From HGM13233 sp900762805 (GTDB lineage: Bacteria; Bacillota; Clostridia; Oscillospirales; Ruminococcaceae), in NCBI GenBank assembly GCA_937993755.1, contig CALKMA010000033.1, forward strand, positions 1-16,378: DNA of 16,378 nucleotides, written 5' to 3'. The position numbers and the translations under genes were made by a program. Positions 6,350 through 13,387 of the stretch are shown piece after piece. The notes beneath the pieces were generated by a model that was given only the letters and a program-made list of their open reading frames with translations, was not told the DNA's origin and made no database searches. The stretch's first letter is position 1; each line of letters starts with the position of its first letter.

Positions 6350-8239
6350 CTATCGGGCCATCAGCTTGCCGACCAGCTTGGAGAACTCGGCCGGGTCATC
6401 GACCGGCAGCCCCTCCAGAATGCAGGACTGCGCATAGAGCAGACGGGCGTATCGGCCCAGCTCCTCGGTGTCGCCGGACTGCTGAAGCGCGGTCAGCTTC
6501 CGGAACACGGGATGCTCCGAATTGATTTCCAGCACGCGCTGCGCCCTGGCCTCTGCGCCGCCCGGCATAGCCGACAGCACCCGCTCCATCTCCAGCGAAA
6601 TGGCTCCCTTTGTGGTCAGGCTCACGGGGTACTCGCCCAGCGAGGGGTTGAGCACGACCTCGCTCACCTTGCCGTTCAGCTGCTCCTTGAGGGCGGTCAG
6701 CAGCGGCTCGCTCTGCTTTTTCAGCTCGTCGGCCTGCTGCTTCTCCTCGTCGCTCTCAAGGCCGAGGTCGTCGCCCGTCGCCGAGCGGAACTCCTTGTCG
6801 GCATACTTCATCAGCATCTTGACAGCAAACTCATCGACATCGTCGGTCAGCAGCAGCAGATCAAAGCCATGGTCCAGCACGACCTTGGCGCGCGGCAGAG
6901 CCGCGGCGCGGGCGGCATCGGCCCCGCAGGCAAAGTAGATATACTTCTGGTCGGCCGGCATGGCGTCGGCATACTCACGCAGCGAAATCAGCTTGTTTTC
7001 GCGGGCGCTGCGGAACAGCAACAGGTCGCTCAGCTCGTCCTTGTGCAGGCCGTAGTCGGCATAAACGCCGTACTTGAGCTGAAGTCCGAAGGCCGCCCAG
7101 AACTTCTCGTAGCTCTCGCGGTCGTTCTTCATCATCTCCTCCAGCTCGCGCCGGATCTTCTTCTCGATGGTGCCGGCGATCAGCTTGAGCTGGCGGTCGT
7201 GCTGCAGCGTCTCGCGCGAAATGTTGAGCGAGAGATCCTCGGAATCGACAAGCCCCTTGACAAAGCTGAAATAATCCGGCAGCAGCTCGGCGCAGCGCTC
7301 GGTAATCATGACCCCGCTCGAATAGAGCTGCAGGCCCTTTTCGTACTCGCGGGTATAGTAGCCGTAGGGCGCCTTGGACGGCAGATACAGCAGCGCGCTG
7401 AAGGTGGCGCTGCCCTCCGTCTTCATGTGGATGACGCGCAGCGGCTTTTCGAAGTCAAAGAACTTCTGCTTGTAGAACTCGTCGTATTCCTCCTCGGTCA
7501 CCTCGCTCTTGTTCTTACGCCAGATGGGCACCATGCTGTTGAGCGTTTCGCGCTCGGTGTGCGTTTCGTACTCGTTCTCGGTGCCCTCCTTGAGGTGGGA
7601 GTGCGTCACCTCCATCACGATGGGGTAGCGGATATAATCGGAATACTTCCTGACCAGCGAACGGATGGTGTAGGGGTCGAGAAACTCGGAATAGCTCTCC
7701 TCCTCGGTATCGTCCTTGAGCGTCAGCGTGATGGTGGTGCCGGTGCTGTCGCGCTCGGCCTCCTCCAGCGTGAAGCCGTCAACACCGTTGGAGATCCACA
7801 GGTGGGCCTTCTCCTCGCCGTAGGCGCGGCTGAGCACGCTGACCCGCTTGGCCACCATAAAGGCCGAATAGAAGCCCACGCCGAACTGGCCGATGATGTC
7901 AACATCGCTGTTTCCGGCCTCCAGCGCCTGCTTGAATTCGAGCGACCCGCTTTTGGCGATGACGCCGAGATTGTTTTTCAGCTCCTCCTCGGTCATGCCG
8001 ATGCCGTTATCGGAAACGGTGAAGGTGCGGCTCTTTTCGTCGCTGGCAAGCTCAATGGCAAAATCGCTGCGGCTGACGCCCGTCCTGCCCTCGGTGGCCA
8101 GCCGGTAATAGAGCTTATCGGTGGCATCGCTGGCGTTGGAGATCAGCTCGCGGATAAAGATCTCGCGGTTGGTATAGATGGAATGGATCATCAGATCGAG
8201 AACGCGCTGGCTCTCGGCCTTGAATTTATATTTCCTCAT
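6350..8239 (-). CDS. htpG: Molecular chaperone HtpG (Hsp90)
   Basis: A 629-aa cytoplasmic ATP-dependent chaperone of normal bacterial Hsp90 length. The N-terminal GHKL ATPase domain shows the catalytic Glu31 and Asn35 in RELISNASDA, DNGIGM (77-82), and the lid and glycine motif GQFGVGFYS (117-125). The middle domain carries the client and gamma-phosphate region (SEDLSLNISRETLQ), and the C-terminal dimerisation domain follows. I place the start at the ATG at 8239 because GAGGTG lies six bases upstream; the GTG nine bases earlier is itself part of that site and has no site of its own. A perfect CIRCE operator and a sigma-A promoter directly upstream imply heat-shock control by HrcA. It appears to be a single-gene transcript ending at 6265-6297. 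Confidence 0.97.
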   Translation of the reverse strand: MRKYKFKAESQRVLDLMIHSIYTNREIFIRELISNASDATDKLYYRLATEGRTGVSRSDFAIELASDEKSRTFTVSDNGIGMTEEELKNNLGVIAKSGSLEFKQALEAGNSDVDIIGQFGVGFYSAFMVAKRVSVLSRAYGEEKAHLWISNGVDGFTLEEAERDSTGTTITLTLKDDTEEESYSEFLDPYTIRSLVRKYSDYIRYPIVMEVTHSHLKEGTENEYETHTERETLNSMVPIWRKNKSEVTEEEYDEFYKQKFFDFEKPLRVIHMKTEGSATFSALLYLPSKAPYGYYTREYEKGLQLYSSGVMITERCAELLPDYFSFVKGLVDSEDLSLNISRETLQHDRQLKLIAGTIEKKIRRELEEMMKNDRESYEKFWAAFGLQLKYGVYADYGLHKDELSDLLLFRSARENKLISLREYADAMPADQKYIYFACGADAARAAALPRAKVVLDHGFDLLLLTDDVDEFAVKMLMKYADKEFRSATGDDLGLESDEEKQQADELKKQSEPLLTALKEQLNGKVSEVVLNPSLGEYPVSLTTKGAISLEMERVLSAMPGGAEARAQRVLEINSEHPVFRKLTALQQSGDTEELGRYARLLYAQSCILEGLPVDDPAEFSKLVGKLMAR

Positions 8240-8272
8240 GATCGGCACCTCGTTTTCAAAGTTTTCAAGGAA

Positions 8273-8299
8273 TTAGCACTCAATTATTTTGAGTGCTAA
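8273..8299. promoter_or_regulatory. CIRCE operator (HrcA binding site)
   Basis: TTAGCACTC-N9-GAGTGCTAA, a perfect match to the consensus CIRCE element, lies between the -10 element and the htpG start. It would sit at the very start of the transcript, the usual position for HrcA repression of chaperone genes. Confidence 0.95.
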
Positions 8300-8303
8300 C
8301 AAT

Positions 8304-8332
8304 ATGATACACCCGATAAAAGAAAAATGCAA
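8304..8332 (-). promoter_or_regulatory. htpG promoter
   Basis: On the minus strand TTGCAT (8332-8327), a 17-bp spacer and TATCAT (8309-8304, 5/6) lie directly upstream of the CIRCE box. The spacing is ideal and the predicted start falls at the edge of the operator. Confidence 0.75.
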
Positions 8333-8482
8333 GAGGGAAACTCAAAAAAACTGAAAGAAGAAGCGGCGGCGCCCCGCGAGGCGGAAGCTATAACGAAAGG
8401 GCCGGAGCCTCTGCCCCAAATGCCGCCCCCGTGGGCGGCCTGCCAGGACAGCGCCAAAGCAAACGGCAGAACAGCTGCCGTG

Positions 8483-8543
8483 CGGCGCGGCCGTCAGGCC
8501 GGCGGTCAGGCGGCCTGCGTCCGGCGGCCGCCGTTGACAGCCT
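8483..8543. repeat. Dispersed GC-rich intergenic repeat, copy A
   Basis: This 61-bp stretch aligns without gaps to 10159-10219 with 50 of 61 positions identical by my count (82%), same orientation. Shared blocks include CGGCGCGG, CCGGCGGTC, GCCTGCG and CAGCCT. A shorter match (GCAGAACAGC) lies upstream in both copies. Both copies lie in intergenic DNA on either side of the glycosyltransferase gene. Confidence 0.55.
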
Positions 8544-8566
8544 GAGCGGCCGGGCAGCTTCTGCTG

Positions 8567-8600
8567 AAAAGCCCCTGTATGAGCAGCTCATGCAGGGGCT
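8567..8600 (-). terminator. Second hairpin downstream of the glycosyltransferase gene
   Basis: Near-perfect 15-bp arms (AGCCCCTGTATGAGC and GCTCATGCAGGGGCT, one mismatch). On the minus strand the hairpin ends in GGGGCTTTTC. It lies 70 bp after the first terminator and may be a back-up. Confidence 0.5.
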
Positions 8601-8640
8601 GCCTGAGAACCGCCGCCCCGCGCGGACGGCGTTCCCGAAA

Positions 8641-8684
8641 GGCAAAAGAAAAGAGGGGGACGTCGGTCAGACGTCCTCCTCTTT
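8641..8684 (-). terminator. Terminator overlapping the end of the glycosyltransferase gene
   Basis: The minus-strand arms at 8684-8670 and 8664-8650 pair over 15 positions with one mismatch and are followed by TTTTCTTTTG. The 5' arm is made by the last codons of the gene (KEEDV and stop), so coding and termination signals share DNA. Confidence 0.8.
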
Positions 8685-9914
8685 GATCTGCTTGAGGGTG
8701 ACATTCCTGCTGTGTATGATGGGCTTCCATTCGGCTCTGGAAAACAGAGAGGCGATGCCGGCCGGGATGCACAGCAGCATGAAAAGCGGGAAGGTGAGGA
8801 TGTACAGCAGCTTTTTCCAAGCCGGACAGTGGATATGCCGCCATTCGGTCGCCGTGGTAAGCACGCCCAGCAGAAACATGGTCAGGCACAGCCCCAGAAG
8901 GATACGCAGCAGAGACTGACCGAGCACCGCCAGAGAGCCGCCCATAGCACAGCGGTAGATGGCCGTGCCGAGATTGACGACGGCGCTCAGCCCGCTCAGA
9001 ATGGCGGCGGGCATATTGTTCATGACAATATCGAAGCAGGAGAGGCTGCCGCGGAGCATCCCGCGCACCAGCGCCAGCCCATAGCGGCGAAAGACCTGGT
9101 AGGTCCCCTTGGCCCAGCGCACCCGCTGCCGCCAGAACTGCCGGAGGCCGGTCGGCTGCTCGTCATAGAGGATGGCGTCTTCAGCGTAGCCGATCTTTTC
9201 GCCGCTCAGGATATTGACGGCTGAAAATTCAATGTCCTCGGTCAGCAGAAAGTAGTTCCAGCCGCCGCATTTGTCGAGGATCTTCTGCGAGAACAGAAAG
9301 CCGGTCCCCGAAACGGCGCAGCTGACGCCCAGCGCCATGCGCGCACCGTTCAGATAGCGCGACTCGCGCAGAAACCACAGGGCGCTGCCGGCCGAGAGCA
9401 TATTGTCGCCGTAATTTTTGGAGTTGCGGTAGCAGGTCACGACCTCATACCCGTCGGTATAGACGCGGTTGAGGGCGCGGATAAAGCCCCTGTCGAGGAT
9501 GTTGTCGGCGTCAAAAACGGTGTAGGCATCGTAAACCGCGCCCGTCTGCCTGATATGCTCCAGCAGATAGCTCAGCACATGACCCTTGCCGGCGCGGATA
9601 CTGTCCTTCCGCTCAAACACCGTTGCGCCGTGCTGACGGGCGACCTCAGCCGTCGCGTCGGTGCAGTTATCGGCTCCGACGTAAATATCGAGCAGCTCCT
9701 GCGGGTAGTCCTGTGCGCGGATGCTGTCAATGAGATTGCCTATCACGCTCTGTTCGTTGCGCGCCGCGATAAGCACGGCGATGCGGTGCAGCTGCTCCGC
9801 CCTGTGCGGCCGGGGCTTGCTGAGCAGCGCAGCGATCAGATAAACAGACTGGTAGGAATAGCAGACGAAAAAAATGACCATGACGGCCGTGTTAAAGATC
9901 TCGATGAAATCCAT
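8667..9914 (-). CDS. Membrane-bound family 2 glycosyltransferase
   Basis: A 415-aa processive-type inverting glycosyltransferase. An N-terminal TM helix (about 9-31) is followed by a GT-A domain with AVLIAARNE (46-54), the nucleotide-sugar/metal motif FDADN (DAD 135-137), the acceptor-side TED (225-227) and QRVRW (263-267), the Q/RxxRW motif of polymerising enzymes. Further TM helices lie at about 303-322, 334-356 and 367-391. This layout matches cellulose/poly-GlcNAc/hyaluronan synthase-like proteins, so it probably moves a sugar across or onto a membrane-linked acceptor. The sugar cannot be told from sequence. I chose the ATG at 9914 because AAGGAG lies six bases upstream; the open extension upstream to 10016 looks noncoding. 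It appears to be transcribed alone from the promoter at 10331-10359. Confidence 0.9.
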   Translation of the reverse strand: MDFIEIFNTAVMVIFFVCYSYQSVYLIAALLSKPRPHRAEQLHRIAVLIAARNEQSVIGNLIDSIRAQDYPQELLDIYVGADNCTDATAEVARQHGATVFERKDSIRAGKGHVLSYLLEHIRQTGAVYDAYTVFDADNILDRGFIRALNRVYTDGYEVVTCYRNSKNYGDNMLSAGSALWFLRESRYLNGARMALGVSCAVSGTGFLFSQKILDKCGGWNYFLLTEDIEFSAVNILSGEKIGYAEDAILYDEQPTGLRQFWRQRVRWAKGTYQVFRRYGLALVRGMLRGSLSCFDIVMNNMPAAILSGLSAVVNLGTAIYRCAMGGSLAVLGQSLLRILLGLCLTMFLLGVLTTATEWRHIHCPAWKKLLYILTFPLFMLLCIPAGIASLFSRAEWKPIIHSRNVTLKQIKEEDV

Positions 9915-9976
9915 ACTATGCTCCTTAACGGGTCTTGCCCAGCACGCAGGCAGGCGGCGGCAAACGCGCAGACAGG

Positions 9977-10002
9977 AAAATCGGGCGGCTCGGTAAGCCG
10001 CC
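9977..10002 (-). terminator. Terminator-like hairpin in the glycosyltransferase leader, proximal
   Basis: Arms GGCGGCT and AGCCGCC (9984-9990, 9996-10002) with a 5-nt loop, followed on the minus strand by CGATTTTCC. It lies 63 bp upstream of the gene it would interrupt, so it may act as an attenuator. Confidence 0.4.
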
Positions 10003-10030
10003 GCGGGGAAGGTCAAAAAATCCGGCTAGG

Positions 10031-10056
10031 AAAAAGAAAGGCGCCGCCGACGGCGG
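10031..10056 (-). terminator. Terminator-like hairpin in the glycosyltransferase leader, distal
   Basis: A short GC hairpin (CCGCC/GGCGG, 10044-10056) followed on the minus strand by GCGCCTTTCTTTTTCC. The T-rich tail is good but the stem is short. It stands in line with the hairpin at 9977-10002. Confidence 0.4.
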
Positions 10057-10158
10057 ATAGGGCAAGCGGGCATGAGCCGGAGGCGCGTTGGTGTGCGGGC
10101 CGCTGGCGAACAGCGCCGGACAGGCGCAGACAGCAGAACAGCCTGAGCAGCCGCTACG

Positions 10159-10219
10159 CGGCGCGGCTGTCAGCCCGGCGGTCGGGCAGCCTGCGCTCGG
10201 CGGCTGACCCTGGCAGCCT
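10159..10219. repeat. Dispersed GC-rich intergenic repeat, copy B
   Basis: Gap-free match (82% by eye) to 8483-8543, same orientation. This copy lies inside the long leader of the glycosyltransferase gene. Confidence 0.55.
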
Positions 10220-10330
10220 GGCCGGCGCGGCGGCCTCTGCGTCATGCCGGCCGGCTGACATCTCATCAGCGGCGTCTGCCGTGTCCGGCCGCTTCCGGCG
10301 GCTTGCGCCGCGACGCGGATAGCTGTATGT

Positions 10331-10359
10331 ATTATAATAAACTTTACCGGCCGCGTCAA
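10331..10359 (-). promoter_or_regulatory. Glycosyltransferase promoter
   Basis: On the minus strand TTGACG (10359-10354), a 17-bp spacer and a perfect TATAAT (10336-10331). With transcription from about 10324 the leader is about 410 nt long and contains the repeat copy B and two terminator-like hairpins. I see no credible small gene in the leader. Confidence 0.8.
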
Positions 10360-10461
10360 TTCTTTTCACATACTTATCACATAAAATGCGAGCAAAAGCA
10401 ACATTTATGCCGGAAACCCGGCCGGCCGGCCGCGGCGCCCCGCCCTTTTGTGCCGGACGGG

Positions 10462-10490
10462 TAGACAGGCCCGCCGATTTGGTGTATAAT
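10462..10490 (+). promoter_or_regulatory. gpmA promoter
   Basis: TAGACA (10462-10467, 5/6), a 17-bp spacer and a perfect TATAAT (10485-10490). Transcription should start near 10497. It diverges from the glycosyltransferase promoter about 100 bp to the left. Confidence 0.85.
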
Positions 10491-10500
10491 AGTAATGTGA

Positions 10501-10514
10501 TTAGCGAAAGCTAA
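10501..10514 (+). other. GAAA-tetraloop hairpin at the gpmA mRNA 5' end
   Basis: TTAGC-GAAA-GCTAA, a 5-bp stem capped by a stable GNRA tetraloop, begins only about 4 nt after the predicted transcription start. Hairpins in this place often protect mRNAs from 5'-end-dependent decay; that role is inferred. Confidence 0.5.
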
Positions 10515-10558
10515 CCTAAAAATGCAGACCCACCACTTCACAAGAAAGGCATATCATA

Positions 10559-11314
10559 ATGAAAGACATGACACTTCTTCTGCTGCGCCACGGCGAAAGC
10601 GAGTGGAACCAGAAAAACCTTTTTACAGGCTGGACCGACGTCGAGCTGACCGACAAGGGGCGCGAGGAGGCGCGGCAGGCCGGCCGCCTTATCCGCGCCG
10701 AAGGGCTTGATATCGACTGCTGCTACACCTCATACCTCAAGCGCGCCATCCACACGCTCAACCTGGCGCTGGCCGAAATGGACCGTGAATGGCTGCCGAT
10801 CGTCAAAACATGGAAGCTCAACGAGCGCCACTACGGCGCCTTACAGGGGCTGAACAAGGCCGAAACAGCCGCCAAATACGGCGAAGCGCAGGTCAAGGTC
10901 TGGCGCCGCTCCTACGACGTTCCGCCGCCCGCGCTGGAGCCGGACGATGCGCGCAGCCCCGCCCGTCAGGAAATGTACCGCGGCATCGACCCGGCCGAGC
11001 TGCCGCTGGCCGAGAGCCTGAAGGACACGGTCGCCCGCGTCGTGCCCTATTTCGAAAGCGAGATCCTGCCCCGTCTGCAAAAGGGCGAGCGTGTGCTGAT
11101 CGCGGCGCACGGCAATTCGCTGCGGGCGCTCATCATGTATCTTGAGCGCCTTACGCCCGAACAGATCGTCGAGCGCAACGTGCCGACCGGCGTGCCGCTG
11201 CTCTATCATCTGACCGGCGATCTAAAGGTAAAGGACAGCCGCTACCTCGGCGACGCCGCCGCCGTGGCCGCCAAGATGCAGGCCGTCGCCGACCAGGGAA
11301 AGCAGAAAAAGTAA
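10559..11314 (+). CDS. gpmA: 2,3-bisphosphoglycerate-dependent phosphoglycerate mutase
   Basis: A 251-aa cytoplasmic glycolytic enzyme that interconverts 3- and 2-phosphoglycerate. The histidine-phosphatase fold is shown by LRHGESEWN with the phosphohistidine His11, FTGWTDVELT (22-31), SYLKRA (58-63), the catalytic Glu89 in LNERHYGALQGLNK, and the second catalytic His184 in AAHGNSLRA. Length and motifs match the cofactor-dependent enzyme, not the unrelated Mn-dependent form. The start at 10559 has AAGAAAGG nine bases upstream; an in-frame ATG three codons later has no site. It is the only full metabolic gene on the plus strand here and has its own promoter and terminator. Confidence 0.96.
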   Translation: MKDMTLLLLRHGESEWNQKNLFTGWTDVELTDKGREEARQAGRLIRAEGLDIDCCYTSYLKRAIHTLNLALAEMDREWLPIVKTWKLNERHYGALQGLNKAETAAKYGEAQVKVWRRSYDVPPPALEPDDARSPARQEMYRGIDPAELPLAESLKDTVARVVPYFESEILPRLQKGERVLIAAHGNSLRALIMYLERLTPEQIVERNVPTGVPLLYHLTGDLKVKDSRYLGDAAAVAAKMQAVADQGKQKK

Positions 11315-11369
11315 CGCATCCGGCCTGCGCTGCTTCCATAGCCCCAATACGGCTTCATTCACCCGCGCA

Positions 11370-11420
11370 AAAAGCGCCGGAGCGTGACAGATATAGCATC
11401 TGCCGCGCTCCGGCGCTTTT
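11370..11420 (+). terminator. gpmA terminator
   Basis: Perfect 15-bp arms AAAAGCGCCGGAGCG (11370-11384) and CGCTCCGGCGCTTTT (11406-11420), with a second small stem (CAGAT/ATCTG) in the loop. It lies 55 bp after the gpmA stop and ends in four T's. The A-rich 5' side could make it work in both directions. Confidence 0.85.
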
Positions 11421-11439
11421 CGGCATATCGGCCGCAGGC

Positions 11440-11695
11440 TCAATCGATCAGCTTTCTTGCCTCGTCCAGAACAGCCTTCCCGTTCATGGTGCCGTACCAT
11501 TTTATTAGTGGGGCTGCGCGCTCAGAGCAGATAAATGTATTGCCAAGCATGAAGCGCCAGTCAATGGCGAACTCCCGCAGGAGGCTATCGATGCTGTTCC
11601 TTGTGAAAAGCGTTATGACGGTAAATCCTTTTTGAAATCAAAAACGTTACGGCAGCGGTAATCCAATAAATATAATCAGACCGCACAGACGACAT
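11440..11695 (-). pseudogene. Unidentified small gene, apparently frameshifted
   Basis: On the minus strand two open segments join into one protein-like reading. A 36-codon frame starts at the ATG at 11695 and holds a hydrophobic stretch (DYIYWITAAVTFLIS). A second frame, open from 11637 to the stop at 11440, reads GFTVITLFTRNSIDSLL and ends PLIKWYGTMNG, KAVLDEARKLID. Removing one base from the five-A run (plus-strand T's at 11629-11633) joins them into about 84 residues. I do not recognise a family. No ribosome site is visible before the ATG. The frame could be a decayed gene, a sequencing error in the homopolymer, or chance. The more AT-rich composition and neighbouring relaxase fragment suggest mobile-element origin. 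Confidence 0.35.
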
Positions 11696-11720
11696 CGCAG
11701 TCAGCTATGCAGTCCTTCTG

Positions 11721-11981
11721 TTGGCACCGTTCGAAAGCGGTCGGCTCAGAATTCGCTTGTTTCTGCAAAAACTATATCTGACCCTCCGACCGGCGGGCAT
11801 AGGCTTCGGGCTGAGCTGTCGGGAAAAGCTGAGCGCCGAGCGGAAGCAGCTCTCCCGCCGATACGCCGTGCTGAAGGACGAGGTAAAGGAAGCGGAGCAG
11901 ATACGAAAAGGCGTTTACGGCATCCTACGGCGGGAAAACCGCAAAGAGCGGCCCGCGCACAGGCAAGACCTTGACCGATGA
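11721..11981 (+). pseudogene. C-terminal remnant of a mobilisation relaxase
   Basis: The open frame ends with a charged helical segment (CREKLSAERKQLSRRYAVL, then KDEVKEAEQIRKGVYGIL) and a basic, disordered tail (RRENRKERPAHRQDLDR). I recognise this as the C-terminal coiled-coil end of relaxases from Firmicutes integrative and mobilisable elements; the identification is from memory of the family, without a search. The N-terminal catalytic part with its tyrosine and HxH motif is missing: upstream sequence is unrelated, and the frame begins only at a TTG with no ribosome site. The fragment is therefore not expected to be functional. A hairpin follows the stop within 7 bases. It marks the site of a deleted mobile element. 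Confidence 0.5.
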
Positions 11982-11987
11982 AATGCA

Positions 11988-12039
11988 GAGCGGCGGGACG
12001 GATAAAGCCCGTCCCGCCGCTCGTGGTTTGAGATTTTTT
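11988..12039 (+). terminator. Hairpin after the relaxase remnant
   Basis: Perfect 14-bp arms GAGCGGCGGGACGG (11988-12001) and CCGTCCCGCCGCTC (12009-12022) with a 7-nt loop. A T6 run (12034-12039) follows only after 11 further bases, so termination may be imperfect. It was probably the terminator of the lost element's relaxase gene. Confidence 0.5.
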
Positions 12040-12048
12040 AGCCTGATA

Positions 12049-12067
12049 AACCGGAATTTATCCGGTT
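12049..12067 (-). terminator. Weak hairpin downstream of the anti-sigma gene
   Basis: AACCGGA/TCCGGTT arms with a 5-nt AT loop, about 100 bp beyond the anti-sigma stop. On the minus strand it is followed by TATC rather than a true T-run. It is the best candidate for ending the sigma/anti-sigma transcript, but weak. Confidence 0.3.
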
Positions 12068-12169
12068 CAACAAGCCGGAGGTTATCCCAGCGGAGATAAT
12101 TTTTGCTTGGGCGCAAGCATCACGGTATTCTATCCTGTCTCTTGAGCAGGAGGCCGCACAGCTTTCATG

Positions 12170-13387
12170 TCAGTCGTCTAACTCTGCCTCGTGCTTGAGG
12201 ATTATGCCGGAGGCAGCATCAATTTCGTAGTCGTACTCCATATTGCCGGATTTGAACTCGACCTCATAGATGACTACGCCGTTCTCCACATCCAGCTTAA
12301 CGTTCATGTCGTATACTGTGTCCGCATCCACACCGGCGTGGCTCAGAGCAATGGATTTTGCCTTAGCGTAGCCGATGTTCTGCGCCGCTCCGGGCTGTTC
12401 GGGCTTGGACGGCTGCCCCTCAGGTTCCTCATCATCCGCCATCTCACGCTTGATCTCTAAAACTGCGCCGGTATAGGCATCGATTTTATATTCAATTTCT
12501 TCGCCGCTCCGGCTTGTAATCTCGACCTCATAATGCGCAGGGGACTCGTCAAGCTCCGGATCGACCTCGCTGTACAATATCTCAGCCGAGTTCTCCTTGC
12601 CAAACTCCGCTACGGCAATGGCCAGAGCCTTGTCTTTGCCGATAGGCATGGCCGGTGCGCCCGCTTCTGCAAGGTCCTTGAGCTCCTCGACGGAAAGCGC
12701 CGCAAGCTCAGCGAACTTCAAGGACGGGTTGATGGAGAGTACACGGTTCACCAGCGCCGCCTTTCCGGTAGAAATATTATTTTCCCGCGCCTGCTGCTCC
12801 CGCTCCGCGTCCTGCGTCAGCGTCTGCGTCAGAACCGATGCCCTTGACGCACTGGTCTGCAGCACATCATCCACAGCGCTCGTCAGCTCGCGCTGAAGCT
12901 TTTCCGCGCGGGCGGTATCTTTATCTTCTACCGAGATCATAATGGCAGAGGAAATGCTGCTGAGGTAGCCGTTACGCACGAGGCTTCCCACAATGGCATT
13001 CACCGCCACGTCGAGCTTTGCGCCCCTGAGGTCAGCACCGTTGCCCATATCCGCGAGGACCGCCTTTGCGTCATCATTGAGCGGCGTACAGACCAGCACC
13101 TTTTCGCTTCTGTTCACCTTCAGCTCAATACTTGGGTTTACATCCAGCGACACTACGGACGCAACCGCATTCGTCTGCTGGTAGAACAGGCCTGCGCCGC
13201 ACAGCAGCATCACCGCAAGGCAAGCGGCAACGAGCGCCGGCCATCTTTTCTTTGTTGGTTTTCTTGTTGTCATGGAAATCACCGTTCCTTTCCGCACTTC
13301 ACAGCGGGAGAGAACGCCGTTCACATCGTCCGGCGCTGTCTTTTCAAGCGCCGAAGCCAACCTCCGCTTCATTTTTTCATTGGTCAT
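12170..13387 (-). CDS. RsgI-like transmembrane anti-sigma factor with two PepSY domains
   Basis: A 405-aa single-pass membrane protein. Residues 1-48 form a cytoplasmic segment expected to hold the sigma factor. A TM helix lies at about 49-69. The RsgI-type middle domain begins ASVVSLDVNPSIELKVNR and includes the conserved Asn84-Pro85 pair; in RsgI proteins autocleavage at Asn-Pro has been reported as essential to signalling. An Ala/Gln/Glu-rich helical linker (about 155-245) follows, then two PepSY-type repeats (about 250-315 and 338-403), each ending in a Y-(D/E)-ID-A-x-(T/S)-G motif, separated by a Pro/Glu-rich spacer. The ATG overlaps the sigma-gene stop by 4 bp with GGAG upstream. The extracellular signal is unknown. 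Base composition is less GC-rich than the left half of the window. Confidence 0.85.
   Translation of the reverse strand: MTNEKMKRRLASALEKTAPDDVNGVLSRCEVRKGTVISMTTRKPTKKRWPALVAACLAVMLLCGAGLFYQQTNAVASVVSLDVNPSIELKVNRSEKVLVCTPLNDDAKAVLADMGNGADLRGAKLDVAVNAIVGSLVRNGYLSSISSAIMISVEDKDTARAEKLQRELTSAVDDVLQTSASRASVLTQTLTQDAEREQQARENNISTGKAALVNRVLSINPSLKFAELAALSVEELKDLAEAGAPAMPIGKDKALAIAVAEFGKENSAEILYSEVDPELDESPAHYEVEITSRSGEEIEYKIDAYTGAVLEIKREMADDEEPEGQPSKPEQPGAAQNIGYAKAKSIALSHAGVDADTVYDMNVKLDVENGVVIYEVEFKSGNMEYDYEIDAASGIILKHEAELDD

Noticed and set aside
5525..8299. A 924-codon open frame on the plus strand over the regulator leader and htpG
   Set aside because: It is the antisense of htpG and the response regulator. 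GC-rich codon use keeps the opposite frame open; there is no ribosome site and the Leu/Gln/Gly-rich product matches no family.
9915..10016. An N-terminal extension of the glycosyltransferase to 10016
   Set aside because: The extension passes through a terminator-like hairpin, has no start signal, and AAGGAG stands six bases before the ATG at 9914.
11384..11635. An 83-codon plus-strand frame after gpmA
   Set aside because: It begins inside the gpmA terminator and lies antisense to a more protein-like minus-strand reading.
11925..12116. A 63-codon minus-strand frame over the relaxase tail and its hairpin
   Set aside because: It has no ribosome site and runs through the 14-bp terminator stem.
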